Of a stretch of DNA of 64,000 bases, positions 24,063 through 32,431 are shown one piece after another. Origin of the DNA: Desulfovibrionales bacterium (GTDB taxonomy: Bacteria; Desulfobacterota; QYQD01); assembly GCA_028715605.1 (NCBI GenBank), contig JAQURM010000001.1, forward strand, positions 488,001 through 552,000, written 5' to 3'. The notes below the pieces were generated by a model. The model was not told the origin of the DNA. It did not search any database and worked only from the letters and a program-made list of their open reading frames with translations. The stretch's first letter is position 1. The number at the start of each line of letters is the position of its first letter. The position numbers and the translations under genes were made by a program.

Positions 24063-24857
24063 ATGAGCACAAAAGACTTCAGGACAGTATTAAGAGTAAC
24101 GGTTTTTGCTTGTATAATTTTACTATTTTCATGGTTACCAGCCAGCGCGGATATATCGGATACTATAACTGATACCACCGCCACCACCGTTACGGAAGAG
24201 ACGACTATCGCCACGGATATTGTCGTTGGTGTCAGTCAAACGGCTGAGGTTGACCACTCGGCGGCCAGTTCCGGCACGGCTACGGGAACGAGTAATAATA
24301 ACCAGATAATCGAGAGCACAGGGATAGAAAAATCTGCCGATATCTGGGCCGATTCATTAAGCGGCTCAAGCGGTATTATCGGCATTAATCAGGCCCCCGG
24401 AACGTTGAACAATCAAGGGAGCGCCGTGAATGTCACCTATGCCACCGAGGCTTCAGATACCCTACTCCAAGCCACGACGGCCTTGCAGAACCAGAGCTCT
24501 GGAAATGAACTAAGCGCCGACACTTCCGAGATAACTAATGAGATCCACGGCAATGCCTTTTACGGGGCCACGGGCATAATAACCGTCAATCAATCCGCCG
24601 GCAGCCTTAATAACCAGACCACACTGGTAAACCTTACCGTCGGCGCCAGTTCGGCCGTTTCTCTTTCCGATGCCGACCTCGGTATGCTCAATGCCAATAA
24701 TAAAGTCATGGACGCAGGCGTCTCGCGCACAGATAGCCTGAGCACCTTTGCCCTGCAAGGGGCTAAGGGTATTATCTCCATCAACCAGTCTTCCGGGTGT
24801 CTCAACCACCAGGTTAATGCCATCTCCGTATCCGTGCGAGAATTTACTTTATATTAA
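24063..24857 (+). CDS. Amyloid-like repeat protein 2 (FapB/FapC-like)
   Basis: A 264-residue paralogue of the protein at 21612. Signal peptide 1-29 (WLPASA-D), a Thr-rich segment (32-52), then three repeats at about 103, 170 and 235: GIIGINQAPGTLNNQ, GIITVNQSAGSLNNQ and GIISINQSSGCLNHQ. As in its partner, only the third repeat has a Cys (246). Before it both proteins share L-S-[ED]-A-D-L-G-M-[VL]-N. One may nucleate and the other build the fibre, as with FapB and FapC; which is which cannot be told. Confidence 0.8.
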   Translation: MSTKDFRTVLRVTVFACIILLFSWLPASADISDTITDTTATTVTEETTIATDIVVGVSQTAEVDHSAASSGTATGTSNNNQIIESTGIEKSADIWADSLSGSSGIIGINQAPGTLNNQGSAVNVTYATEASDTLLQATTALQNQSSGNELSADTSEITNEIHGNAFYGATGIITVNQSAGSLNNQTTLVNLTVGASSAVSLSDADLGMLNANNKVMDAGVSRTDSLSTFALQGAKGIISINQSSGCLNHQVNAISVSVREFTLY

Positions 24858-24919
24858 TAAACGACTTATGCTAGCCTAAAGGTAGGGTAAAAGATGTTTT
24901 AAGAAAGGATACCCATACC

Positions 24920-25918
24920 GTGCTACACAAAACCCTTGCCTTTTTGTTTGTTATCTTGGTCTGTTCATCTATATCTCCCCTTTATGCCCTGGCCCAGCAA
25001 GAGGAACGAAAGCCCGTCCCCGGCGTCTCCGTAGAAAAAGGCGGGGCGCTCCTTCCCACGGGGCGATTTGTGCTGGAACCGGCATTTCAATATGCCCATA
25101 ACTCCAGCAAGCAGCTTGTTTCCATAAGCGGCTTTAGCATATTCAATGCCATTCTGATCGGCCGGATCGACCTGAAGGAGATCGAAAGAGATATCTATAT
25201 ACCTTCCATAACGGCCCGGTTAGGTTTCAAGGACATGGAATTAAACGTCAAGGTGCCGTGGATGTACCGGAAAGATAAGGAGACAAACCCGGCCGAAGCA
25301 GGGGCGACTGTCTATTCCGCTGATGACAGCGGCCTTGGAGACGTCGAGGGGGGGTTTTATTATAGGCTGGTCAATGAGAACGGCGCTGTTCCGGATATCA
25401 TCCTTAGCCTGGGCGTCAAATCGGACACAGGACGTGATCCCTACGGGCTGCAAACTGAGACAGTCGGCGGCCAGTTACGCTACAAAGAGTTTCCGACAGG
25501 CACCGGGCACTGGGGTTATTCCGGAGGTCTGATCTTTGTTAAGACTACCGACCCCGCTATTGTATTCCTGAACCTGACGTACTTTTATAATGACTCCAGA
25601 GACATCGGAACAGAGAATGGCACATTTTATGGCGAGGTTGATCCCGGGGACAGCTTTGAATATAACATCGGCACCGTCGTCGCCCTGAACGAGAAGTTTT
25701 CCATGAACTTTACCCTTAACCAGCGCATTACCGGCAAGACTGTACAAGGCGGTTCAGAAATAGCAGATAGTGATCTTAATGCCATTTCTTTTAACCTGGG
25801 CGGCACCTATGCTATCTCTAAACGATTCTCTGTAGATATGACCGCCGGGATTGGGCTGACCTCCGATGCCAACGATGTGACGTTACTGTTACGAATACCC
25901 ATTAATTTTGAATTCTAA
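24920..25918 (+). CDS. Outer-membrane beta-barrel, possible FapF-like exporter
   Basis: A 332-residue protein. Signal peptide 1-25 (LYALA-Q), then alternating beta-strands rich in Gly and aromatics, ending in LLLRIPINFEF with a terminal Phe typical of barrels recognised by the BAM complex. The overall style resembles the phenol-pathway MetA/transporter group to which FapF-like secretion barrels show similarity. It closes the operon, as fapF does, so I infer it exports the repeat proteins. There is no obvious N-terminal coiled coil of the FapF kind. GTG start behind AGAAAGGAT. Confidence 0.72.
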   Translation: MLHKTLAFLFVILVCSSISPLYALAQQEERKPVPGVSVEKGGALLPTGRFVLEPAFQYAHNSSKQLVSISGFSIFNAILIGRIDLKEIERDIYIPSITARLGFKDMELNVKVPWMYRKDKETNPAEAGATVYSADDSGLGDVEGGFYYRLVNENGAVPDIILSLGVKSDTGRDPYGLQTETVGGQLRYKEFPTGTGHWGYSGGLIFVKTTDPAIVFLNLTYFYNDSRDIGTENGTFYGEVDPGDSFEYNIGTVVALNEKFSMNFTLNQRITGKTVQGGSEIADSDLNAISFNLGGTYAISKRFSVDMTAGIGLTSDANDVTLLLRIPINFEF

Positions 25919-25931
25919 TTTATTCTCTTTC

Positions 25932-26045
25932 GTCATTCCCGTGCAAACGGGAATCCAGTAGCCATAGTTCTGTATTCCTGCCCGCTAGGGTCGGCGTCCT
26001 CGTCTCCGCCTGAGGCGGAGGATGTGGACGGCTTTCGCAGGAATG
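25932..26045. repeat. 'gtcattcccgtgcaaacgggaatcc' repeat unit
   Basis: GTCATTCCCGTGCAAACGGG then AATCCAG forms a hairpin; a second small dyad CTCCGCCTGAGGCGGAG lies at 26006-26022, and GCAGGAATGACA closes the unit. Similar material lies at 54958-55046. May serve as the end of the amyloid-like operon. Confidence 0.6.
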
Positions 26046-26085
26046 ACACAATTTATACGAAGGCATTACTGTTACACCACACTGG

Positions 26086-27189
26086 CTATTGCCCTGTGCT
26101 TCTTAACCCCCCGCTTTCATATACAACATGGGCGTGCAGTTGCCCGCAAGCCGCCGATATATCGGCGCCCTTGCTCCGGCGGATCATCGTCGTATAATGG
26201 TTTTTTACCAATATTTGCTGGAAGGCCAGAACTCTTTCCGGTGGCGGGGGCTTGAACTCTGAACCCGGGTAGGCATTAAACGGGATAAGATTGATCTTGG
26301 CCCGGACGTTTTTGAGTAACTTGGCCAAAGCCTGTGCCTGCTCCGGCGCATCATTTACCCCGTATATAAGAAGATACTCAAAGGTTATCATACGCCGCTG
26401 CGGCAGGGGAAAACGCCGGCAGGCCTCAATCAATACCTCCAGGGGATAAGTCCGGTTTATGGGCATGAGGAAGCTGCGGGTATCATTATCCGGGGCGTGG
26501 AGGGAAATGGCCAGGTTAACCGTAATATCCCTGCCCAGTTTCTCCATTTGTGGGACAAGACCACAGGTAGATACCGTCACCCTGCGGCTGGAAAAGCCGC
26601 AGCCCTCATCTGCCAGCAGTATCCGCAGGCTCTTCAGAACATTTTCATAGTTGGCTAAGGGTTCGCCCATGCCCATAAAGACCAGATTGGTCAGCCCGCC
26701 GGGGGCGGACGTGGACGGCTTCTCCCCGGGGAGAAGTGTCCTTTGGATCGCTAAGACCTGATTTACAATCTCCGGGGCCTTTAAGTTACGTTTGAACCCA
26801 CCCTTTCCGGTAAGACAAAACCGGCATCCCATGGCGCAGCCTGCCTGGGATGACAGGCACAACGTGTAATGCCCCTTTTCCGGGATGAGAACACTCTCAA
26901 TATAGTTTCCATCGGAAAGCGCAAAAAGGAATTTTTGTGTGCCGTCTTGCGATCTCTCAATCTCTTTGGGATGAAGGTGGCTGATGTAAGAAAGCTCTGA
27001 TAGTTTTTCCCGCAGTTCCTTCCCGAGGTTGGTCATCTGGTCAAAGGACGCTACATCACCGCGCCATAGCCAGCGGAAGATCTGCCCGGCTCGAAAACGC
27101 TCCAGACCGGCAGATAAAACCCAGTCCTCTAATTCGGGCAAGGTCATATCACGTAAGTCTATTTTTGTCGCTTCTATACTTGGCATCAT
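26086..27189 (-). CDS. rlmN: 23S rRNA/tRNA adenine-C2 methyltransferase RlmN
   Basis: A 367-residue radical-SAM enzyme that methylates A2503 of 23S rRNA. The cluster motif CAMGCRFC (C-x3-C-x2-C) is at ~119-126, after LSSQAG. FMGMGEPLANY contains the SAM-binding GEP motif. RRVTVSTCGLVP and the C-terminal AACGQL region carry the methylation cysteine. Length is typical. Its ATG overlaps the stop of the HI0933-family gene by 4 bases, making them an operon. The C-terminal tail is slightly extended. Confidence 0.95.
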   Translation of the reverse strand: MMPSIEATKIDLRDMTLPELEDWVLSAGLERFRAGQIFRWLWRGDVASFDQMTNLGKELREKLSELSYISHLHPKEIERSQDGTQKFLFALSDGNYIESVLIPEKGHYTLCLSSQAGCAMGCRFCLTGKGGFKRNLKAPEIVNQVLAIQRTLLPGEKPSTSAPGGLTNLVFMGMGEPLANYENVLKSLRILLADEGCGFSSRRVTVSTCGLVPQMEKLGRDITVNLAISLHAPDNDTRSFLMPINRTYPLEVLIEACRRFPLPQRRMITFEYLLIYGVNDAPEQAQALAKLLKNVRAKINLIPFNAYPGSEFKPPPPERVLAFQQILVKNHYTTMIRRSKGADISAACGQLHAHVVYESGGLRSTGQ

Positions 27190-28571
27190 TTTCTTGCAGC
27201 CGATTCTCCCGCTACCCAGCCGGAGGTGAAGGCCATCTGTAGGTTATAACCACCGGTCCTGGCCTGGAGGTCTATAATCTCACCGCAAAAGTAAAGCCCC
27301 TGAATTTTCTTAGATTCCATGGTAACGGGGTTGATCTCCCTCGTCAATACCCCGCCCGCGGTCACAATAGCCTCGGCCAAAGGCCGGGCGCCGGTTACGG
27401 TAAGCCGCCAATCGTGCAGAAAACCTGCCAGCTTGCGCCGCTCTTCTATGGTAATCTCTGCGCCTTTTTTCTCTCCCGGAATAGCAAGCAGATTGGGGAC
27501 AATAGCCGCCAGCCGCTGAGGAAGCAGCGCTAACAGGATATTCTTAAACTGCCTCTTTCCCTGACTCTGGAATTCCCTTATCAATCTGGCATCCAGGGTC
27601 TGGGTGTCCAGGGCCGGTTTCAGGCAGAGGGAGATTTCTATCCGGCCCTTTTCCAGGTGGTCCACTACCGCCCGGCTCAGGCTCAGAATGATCGGGCCCG
27701 AGATGCCGAAGTGGGTAAAAAGCATCTCTCCGAATTCTTCGTCGATCTTTTTCTCACGGGCATAGACAGAGGCCCGGACGTTTTTGAGGGCCAGCCCCTG
27801 GAGTTCTTTGACATAAGGTTCTTTTATCAAAAGGGGCACGAGATAAGGTCTGATGGGGGCTATGGTGTGCCCTAACTCCTGAGCCATCCGAAACCCATCC
27901 CCGGTGGAACCGGTTTGGGGATACGAGGCCCCGCCCGTAGCCAGTATGACCCGGTCGGCGGCGAGATAGCCGCAACTCGTGTCTAATCCAACTACCTGGT
28001 TATTCTCCATCCGAAAATCCCCCCATCCCCCCTTTAAAATCCCCCTATATCCCCCTTTTCCAAAGGGGGACTTAATGGCTGTCCCCCCCTTTACTAAAGG
28101 GGGGTAAGGGGGGATTATTTCCATTGCCCGTTGCCCGCCGCAGGTGGATGCGGGTTCCACCCGGATATGTTTCACCGCACAGTTTTTAATAATGGATACA
28201 CCGTGTTCTTTGGTGAATCGCAATAGGGCGCTAACTACATCAAGGGCGCGGTTGGAGGCCGGAAAGACGCGTTGTCCGCGTTCCACCACCGTCGGCACCC
28301 CCCGGGCATCTAAAAAGTCCGTGAGATCGTGATGGAAAAAGCGATTCAGGGCATTTATCAAAAAACGGCCATCCGGTGTAAAGTTGGCTACATAGTCGTT
28401 GATAGCGCCGATATTGGTAACATTGCAGCGTCCCTTGCCTGTGATGCCCAGTTTTAGGCCAAGCCGCGGCATTTTTTCCAGCAAGGTTACACTGGCCCCA
28501 CAAGCCGCCGCCCTGCCTGCAGCCATAAGACCCGAGGCCCCGCCGCCAATGACTATGATCTTTGCCGGCAC
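27186..28571 (-). CDS. HI0933-family FAD-dependent oxidoreductase (YhiN-like)
   Basis: A 461-residue flavoprotein. FAD motif VIGGGASGLMAA at 7-18, GITGKGRCNVTN (42-53) diagnostic of the family, VILATGGASYPQTGSTGDG, and a C-terminal LYFCGEIIDLQARTGGYNLQ. The reaction of the family is unknown. Residues ~152-186 (IIPPYPPLVKGG... through GGWGDF) are encoded by a double copy of the intergenic C-tract/G-tract repeat inserted in frame, between two core FAD-domain strands. The enzyme therefore has ~35 extra residues. Coupled with rlmN. Confidence 0.92.
   Translation of the reverse strand: MPAKIIVIGGGASGLMAAGRAAACGASVTLLEKMPRLGLKLGITGKGRCNVTNIGAINDYVANFTPDGRFLINALNRFFHHDLTDFLDARGVPTVVERGQRVFPASNRALDVVSALLRFTKEHGVSIIKNCAVKHIRVEPASTCGGQRAMEIIPPYPPLVKGGTAIKSPFGKGGYRGILKGGWGDFRMENNQVVGLDTSCGYLAADRVILATGGASYPQTGSTGDGFRMAQELGHTIAPIRPYLVPLLIKEPYVKELQGLALKNVRASVYAREKKIDEEFGEMLFTHFGISGPIILSLSRAVVDHLEKGRIEISLCLKPALDTQTLDARLIREFQSQGKRQFKNILLALLPQRLAAIVPNLLAIPGEKKGAEITIEERRKLAGFLHDWRLTVTGARPLAEAIVTAGGVLTREINPVTMESKKIQGLYFCGEIIDLQARTGGYNLQMAFTSGWVAGESAARK
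28014..28117. repeat. Double C-tract/G-tract repeat captured inside a coding sequence
   Basis: Two units back to back: AAAATCCCCCCATCCCCCC... and CCCCCTATATCCCCC...AAAGGGGG, then CCCCCCCTTTACTAAAGGGG and GGGGGGATTA. No stop arises in the frame of the HI0933-like gene. Confidence 0.85.
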
Positions 28572-28673
28572 TTTATGCCCAACACCTGTTTGGATATTTA
28601 GACTTAGGATTTGAGTATTGTTTCGAATTTTCCGCCGTGGGCGGATCGACCTCTGTCGAACGCGCTTCGGATT

Positions 28674-29360
28674 TTATGATTTGGCCACTTTCATGGTGCG
28701 CAATTTGGCCAGTTCCCAGGCATAGTCATACAGATGGAGACCCTTACTGCTGGCGATGATCTCTCCGTCTCCCACGCCGATCTCCTGGGCCATATACTCC
28801 TTAAGCATCTGTATGGCCGCCAAATTAGCCGGAAAGCCGTTCCACAGGTCCCAGGAGCGGAAATAGACCATGAAATGGAGTTTGCCGTAGCGGATACGCG
28901 TATCAATACCGCGCAAACAGGGAGGGTCATTGAGGTATATGGTAGAGGGGTCGCCCACGGTCATATAGGCCTGATTGGTGCCGTGGCCGTCTTCTCTATA
29001 CATGCGAATGACTTCCTGGATCTGCGGTTCCAGATATTGACCGTATGTATATTCTTCGTTCGGCCTGCGGGCCGAGGTCATGAGGTAAGGGAGATATTCC
29101 TCTACATAGCCCGGCGCTACAGGATTAGGGATGCCAAGGGACGGCGGGATGTCCGGAATAAGGGGCCGCACGCCGGGATATTTTATGCGCACGACCACAA
29201 AGTCAAACTCCAGCCGCTTTTGCCCTTCGTAACTGCCGCGTTCGATGGTATAGGTGTGTCCCTTTTCTATGATGTGATAGACACATTGGAACCAGGCATC
29301 GGGCAGGTCCCGGGCCTCAATATTTTCGATGTGCAGTCCTTGGTTCATTTTGGCGTTCAT
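28674..29360 (-). CDS. Thymidylate synthase family protein (archaeal-type)
   Basis: A 228-residue protein, shorter than E. coli ThyA (264). It shows the likely catalytic Cys148 in DPPCLRGID and the nucleotide-binding FRSWDLWNGFPANL (168-180), with YGQYLEPQI and KEYMAQEIGV. These fit the divergent archaeal-type branch of the ThyA/dCMP-hydroxymethylase family. It should convert dUMP to dTMP, but a hydroxymethylase-like activity cannot be ruled out. The ATG overlaps the TauE-like stop by 4 bases. The dGTPase gene lies just upstream of that. Confidence 0.8.
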   Translation of the reverse strand: MNAKMNQGLHIENIEARDLPDAWFQCVYHIIEKGHTYTIERGSYEGQKRLEFDFVVVRIKYPGVRPLIPDIPPSLGIPNPVAPGYVEEYLPYLMTSARRPNEEYTYGQYLEPQIQEVIRMYREDGHGTNQAYMTVGDPSTIYLNDPPCLRGIDTRIRYGKLHFMVYFRSWDLWNGFPANLAAIQMLKEYMAQEIGVGDGEIIASSKGLHLYDYAWELAKLRTMKVAKS

Positions 29361-29728
29361 TTTTGAAAAAATATCTTTGCCGCCAGGAGTAGCAGGACGA
29401 CGGCAAATATCTTCTTAAAGGTACCTGTAGAAACGTTTTGCAATAGTCTTGCTCCAACCTGGGCGCCTAAAATTCCACCCAGGCCAAGCAGGGCTCCTAC
29501 TTTGAAATCCACGTGCTGAAACTTACTATGGGCAAACACCGCTGAGAGGGAAATAACCAGTATGGCCGCAAAAGAAGTCCCCACCGCCTCCTGGGCTGAA
29601 AAGCCGATGAAGATCAGGAGCGGAACCATGATAAAACCCCCGCCCAATCCGGTAAAACTGGCCGCTATACCCACTATTATCCCGGCCATTATAAATAAAA
29701 AGTTGCTGTAGGTGGGGTTGAACGTCAT
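29357..29728 (-). CDS. Half-length TauE/SafE-type membrane permease
   Basis: A 123-residue membrane protein with about four hydrophobic helices. It contains the family motif ASFTGLGGGFIMVPLL and AVGTSFAAILVISL, then GILGAQVGARLL. Usual members are ~250 residues with two such halves, so this is a half-size form that would need to dimerise. Substrates of the family are sulfite, sulfoacetate or similar anions. ATG 29728 sits behind CCAGGTG; ATG 29767 is an alternative with 13 unlikely extra residues. Coupled to the thymidylate-synthase-like gene. Confidence 0.8.
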   Translation of the reverse strand: MTFNPTYSNFLFIMAGIIVGIAASFTGLGGGFIMVPLLIFIGFSAQEAVGTSFAAILVISLSAVFAHSKFQHVDFKVGALLGLGGILGAQVGARLLQNVSTGTFKKIFAVVLLLLAAKIFFQK

Positions 29729-29815
29729 GACACCTGGTAATTTAGCCAAAGAGCGCCCATTAGTCAATTGTTTTCCCTTGATGCCGTAAGGTGAAGGGTT
29801 GCTTATCCGGTTCTG

Positions 29816-30979
29816 TCAAAATTTACGTGGCAAGGGGTGAGGCATGAAGGCTATTTGCCCCTGCTCCAGAAAATACTCATCTGTCATCCCGGCGATAAAA
29901 TCGCGCACTACTTCGGCCGGCTCTGTTTCTTCCAGGTAGGATGGACTCATCCCATCTAGAAAGTCTTTGAAGATGCCTGATTCTTGATTGTTGTCCAGGA
30001 GATCCTTTAGATATTTTGCAAAGAGATCAGCGTAGAGGCGTTTGATCTTTGCTGCCTGGGTCTTTATCGCCGGATTTCGATATATCCTTTCGATATTGAA
30101 ATCTTTCAGTTCCTTCAGGGTATTGGCCACTTCCGGACTGAAGGCAACAAAATTTTTCCCCATACTCGACAGTAGAATATCTTCTACCAAGTTATAGACT
30201 ATCGAGCCGTTTGTATCACCCAATCTTTTTTTACAGCGCTCAGGAATATCTTCACGCCGGATAAGATTAAGGCGGATGGCATCTTCTACGTCCCGTCCTA
30301 TGTAACTGATGGTGTCTGCTATGCGCACTACACATCCTTCCGTGGTCATGGGGATAAGTTCCGTCATGGGAGTTTTTTTCTTACTCTCCATCTCCTGTTC
30401 TAACGCAGAGAATGTTTTTTTCTTATGCGGGGCAAGACGGGCGCTGTGCACTTCACCATCATGGCATAATATGCCGTCCAGAACCTGTAAGGATAGGTTC
30501 AATCCACGGCCTTTACGTTCAATCTTTTCCAGGAATCGCACGCTCTGGATGTTGTGTTGGAACGCACCTATACCGTGCTTTACACATATTTCAGAGAGAT
30601 AAGTCTCTCCATCATGGCCAAAAGGAGGATGCCCGATGTCATGGCCCAGGGCGATAGCCTCAATAAGGTCCTCGTTCAGTCCCAGGTACCGGCCAATAGT
30701 CCGGCCTATCTTTGACACCAATTGGACGTGAAGGACGCGGTGCGTAATGTGGTCATTTTTGATAAGGGAGAAGACCTGGGTCTTGTCAATATAGCGGGTA
30801 TAAGCCTGGGAGTGCAGGATGCGATCGGCATCGACTGAAAATTCCTGTCTATGGCCATGGAGTAAGCGTTCTTCCGGTTGTCGGCGCACTGCTTCAGCGC
30901 TGAATGTAGCATAGGATGAGAGATGTTGTCGTTCTCGCGCATTTAATCTCTCTTTCAACAAAACAAGTTCGTTAGCCAT
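29816..30979 (-). CDS. dgt: Deoxyguanosinetriphosphate triphosphohydrolase-like protein
   Basis: A 387-residue HD-domain dNTPase. The N-terminal segment HRQEFSVDADRILHSQAYTRYIDKTQV matches the family block R-x-x-F-x-x-D-x-x-R-I-x-x-S. HRVLHVQLVS and ALGHDIGHPPFGHDGE provide the H...HD metal site, and RIADTISYIGRDVEDA the last Asp. It splits dGTP (or other dNTPs) to nucleoside and triphosphate, trimming dNTP pools. It is separate from the following genes by about 90 bases. Confidence 0.92.
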   Translation of the reverse strand: MANELVLLKERLNARERQHLSSYATFSAEAVRRQPEERLLHGHRQEFSVDADRILHSQAYTRYIDKTQVFSLIKNDHITHRVLHVQLVSKIGRTIGRYLGLNEDLIEAIALGHDIGHPPFGHDGETYLSEICVKHGIGAFQHNIQSVRFLEKIERKGRGLNLSLQVLDGILCHDGEVHSARLAPHKKKTFSALEQEMESKKKTPMTELIPMTTEGCVVRIADTISYIGRDVEDAIRLNLIRREDIPERCKKRLGDTNGSIVYNLVEDILLSSMGKNFVAFSPEVANTLKELKDFNIERIYRNPAIKTQAAKIKRLYADLFAKYLKDLLDNNQESGIFKDFLDGMSPSYLEETEPAEVVRDFIAGMTDEYFLEQGQIAFMPHPLPRKF

Positions 30980-31023
30980 AGTGACATTAATATAAACGAT
31001 AGGTCAAATTGAGCAAATATTTT

Positions 31024-31098
31024 TAAATCCCCCTTTTCCGCACTCAGACGGACATCTTCGACCGAGGCGAAGGGAAAAAGGGGATTTAGGGGGATTTT
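31024..31098. repeat. C-tract/G-tract dyad repeat, long-loop form
   Basis: AAATCCCCCTTTTCCGCACT, a 30-base loop, then GAAAAAGGGGATTTAGGGGG. The same CTTTTCCGCACTCAG...GCGAAGGAAAAGGGG form occurs at 34919-34964. Confidence 0.75.
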
Positions 31099-31180
31099 CA
31101 TGGTTCGCGGGTGGTGCCTCACAATAGGCATTTACTTATAATATCGGAGATGCGCCGTAGGTGTGACGGATATAGGTCTT

Positions 31181-32191
31181 TTAAATGTTACTGGACTGGA
31201 GCGGGGAGAAGATAAAAAATCGCTTCGCGGCTACGAAGGTCTTCTTATAGTAAGGCTTTTCCAAGGAAGAAATGGTCACACTCCTGTCTCTCCGGGCGGC
31301 ATGGATCATCTTGCCTTCACCTATGTAAATTCCAGTATGCCCAATTTGCCCTGACGATGGAGACCGCCTAAAAAACAGGACATCGCCTATTCGGAGCTTT
31401 GACCAGTCAAATTTATTTGTCACCAGCATGCCTACTTTTATTTGTTCCCGGCTGGAGCGGGGTAAGTGCACGCCGAATTTAGCAAAGACCTTTTGTACAA
31501 ATCCGGAGCAGTCAATGCCACTTAACCCCGACACACCACCCAGCCTGTAAGGAGCGCCTAACAGTTGTTTTGCCGTTGTCAGCAACAGGTTGGCAAAACG
31601 CTTGCAGTAGCCTTCTTCTCTGGGCTTATCTGTGTGCGAGAGGCCTGTTGGCTCGGGGCTGACCGCCTTTAAAGAAATGGGGTCACCCCGGGAAGATACG
31701 GGATTTGGGGAGGGTTTTAAACTGCCGCCAGAGCTCAGGGAGTCTGCTATAGAGTTCTTACCCTCCGTATCTTCCTGAGACTTGTTCTGAACATTACTAC
31801 CATCAACACGCCCCGGCGTATCTTGGAGGGGTTTAAGGAGATAATCCCCATTTTCCAGGGGGATAACCTTCATAAGGGGCTTGCGATCGGGGACAAAATT
31901 TTCTTTTTGAACTACGCTGGATGCCTTAGCGCCCGAGACGTTGGAGGCGACATGTCTTTTTAGTCTTTTCCGTGCATGGCGAGATTTTGATTTCTTGCTA
32001 GAAGTCTTCTTATGAGCTACTATCTTTTTGGCTTTAGCCTTAACAATCAGTGGTCTCTTAGTTTTAGCAAGGCTGTCAGATGCAGGGAATACCAGGCAGA
32101 GACTAATAACGGAAAGAATCACTACAATAAAGCGGATAAATGAGGACTTATCTTTTCTCCTGGCTATGCTTTCCTGCCATGGAAAGCTCAT
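31181..32191 (-). CDS. NlpC/P60 peptidoglycan endopeptidase
   Basis: A 336-residue exported enzyme. The N-terminus has a membrane/signal segment (FIRFIVVILSVISLCLVFPA), then a long Lys/Ser-rich low-complexity region, probably a wall-spanning linker. The C-terminal ~120 residues are NlpC/P60: the catalytic Cys in GIDCSGFVQKVF, His in GHTGIYIGEG, and a third polar residue in MIHAARRDRSV. It should cut peptide cross-links or stems in murein. I start at the ATG at 32191 because GGAGG lies five bases upstream; the ATG at 32203 is within that ribosome site. Confidence 0.88.
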   Translation of the reverse strand: MSFPWQESIARRKDKSSFIRFIVVILSVISLCLVFPASDSLAKTKRPLIVKAKAKKIVAHKKTSSKKSKSRHARKRLKRHVASNVSGAKASSVVQKENFVPDRKPLMKVIPLENGDYLLKPLQDTPGRVDGSNVQNKSQEDTEGKNSIADSLSSGGSLKPSPNPVSSRGDPISLKAVSPEPTGLSHTDKPREEGYCKRFANLLLTTAKQLLGAPYRLGGVSGLSGIDCSGFVQKVFAKFGVHLPRSSREQIKVGMLVTNKFDWSKLRIGDVLFFRRSPSSGQIGHTGIYIGEGKMIHAARRDRSVTISSLEKPYYKKTFVAAKRFFIFSPLQSSNI

Positions 32192-32350
32192 TCGTACCTC
32201 CATGTTCGACCTTACATTTAGCTTCTATTTATACTTATCGAGCTTTAAAGAAATTACTTTAGGATAATTTAGGAAGTTTTTTTTTAATATCTGATTCTTA
32301 CCGGATAGTCAAGGGAAATGTGAAAAGCTGTCAGCACTCAGCTAAATTGT

Positions 32351-32379
32351 TTGAAAAGTGGAGGTGACTCTGTTATACT
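32351..32379 (+). promoter_or_regulatory. Sigma-70-type promoter of the kdn operon
   Basis: TTGAAA, 17-base spacer, TATACT, about 50 bases upstream of the kdnB start. Both hexamers match at five of six positions and the spacing is optimal. Confidence 0.6.
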
Positions 32380-32431
32380 GATTGCGCTTTGTTATTTATA
32401 ACTTATTGAAATTACAATAAAAGGAGTAATA

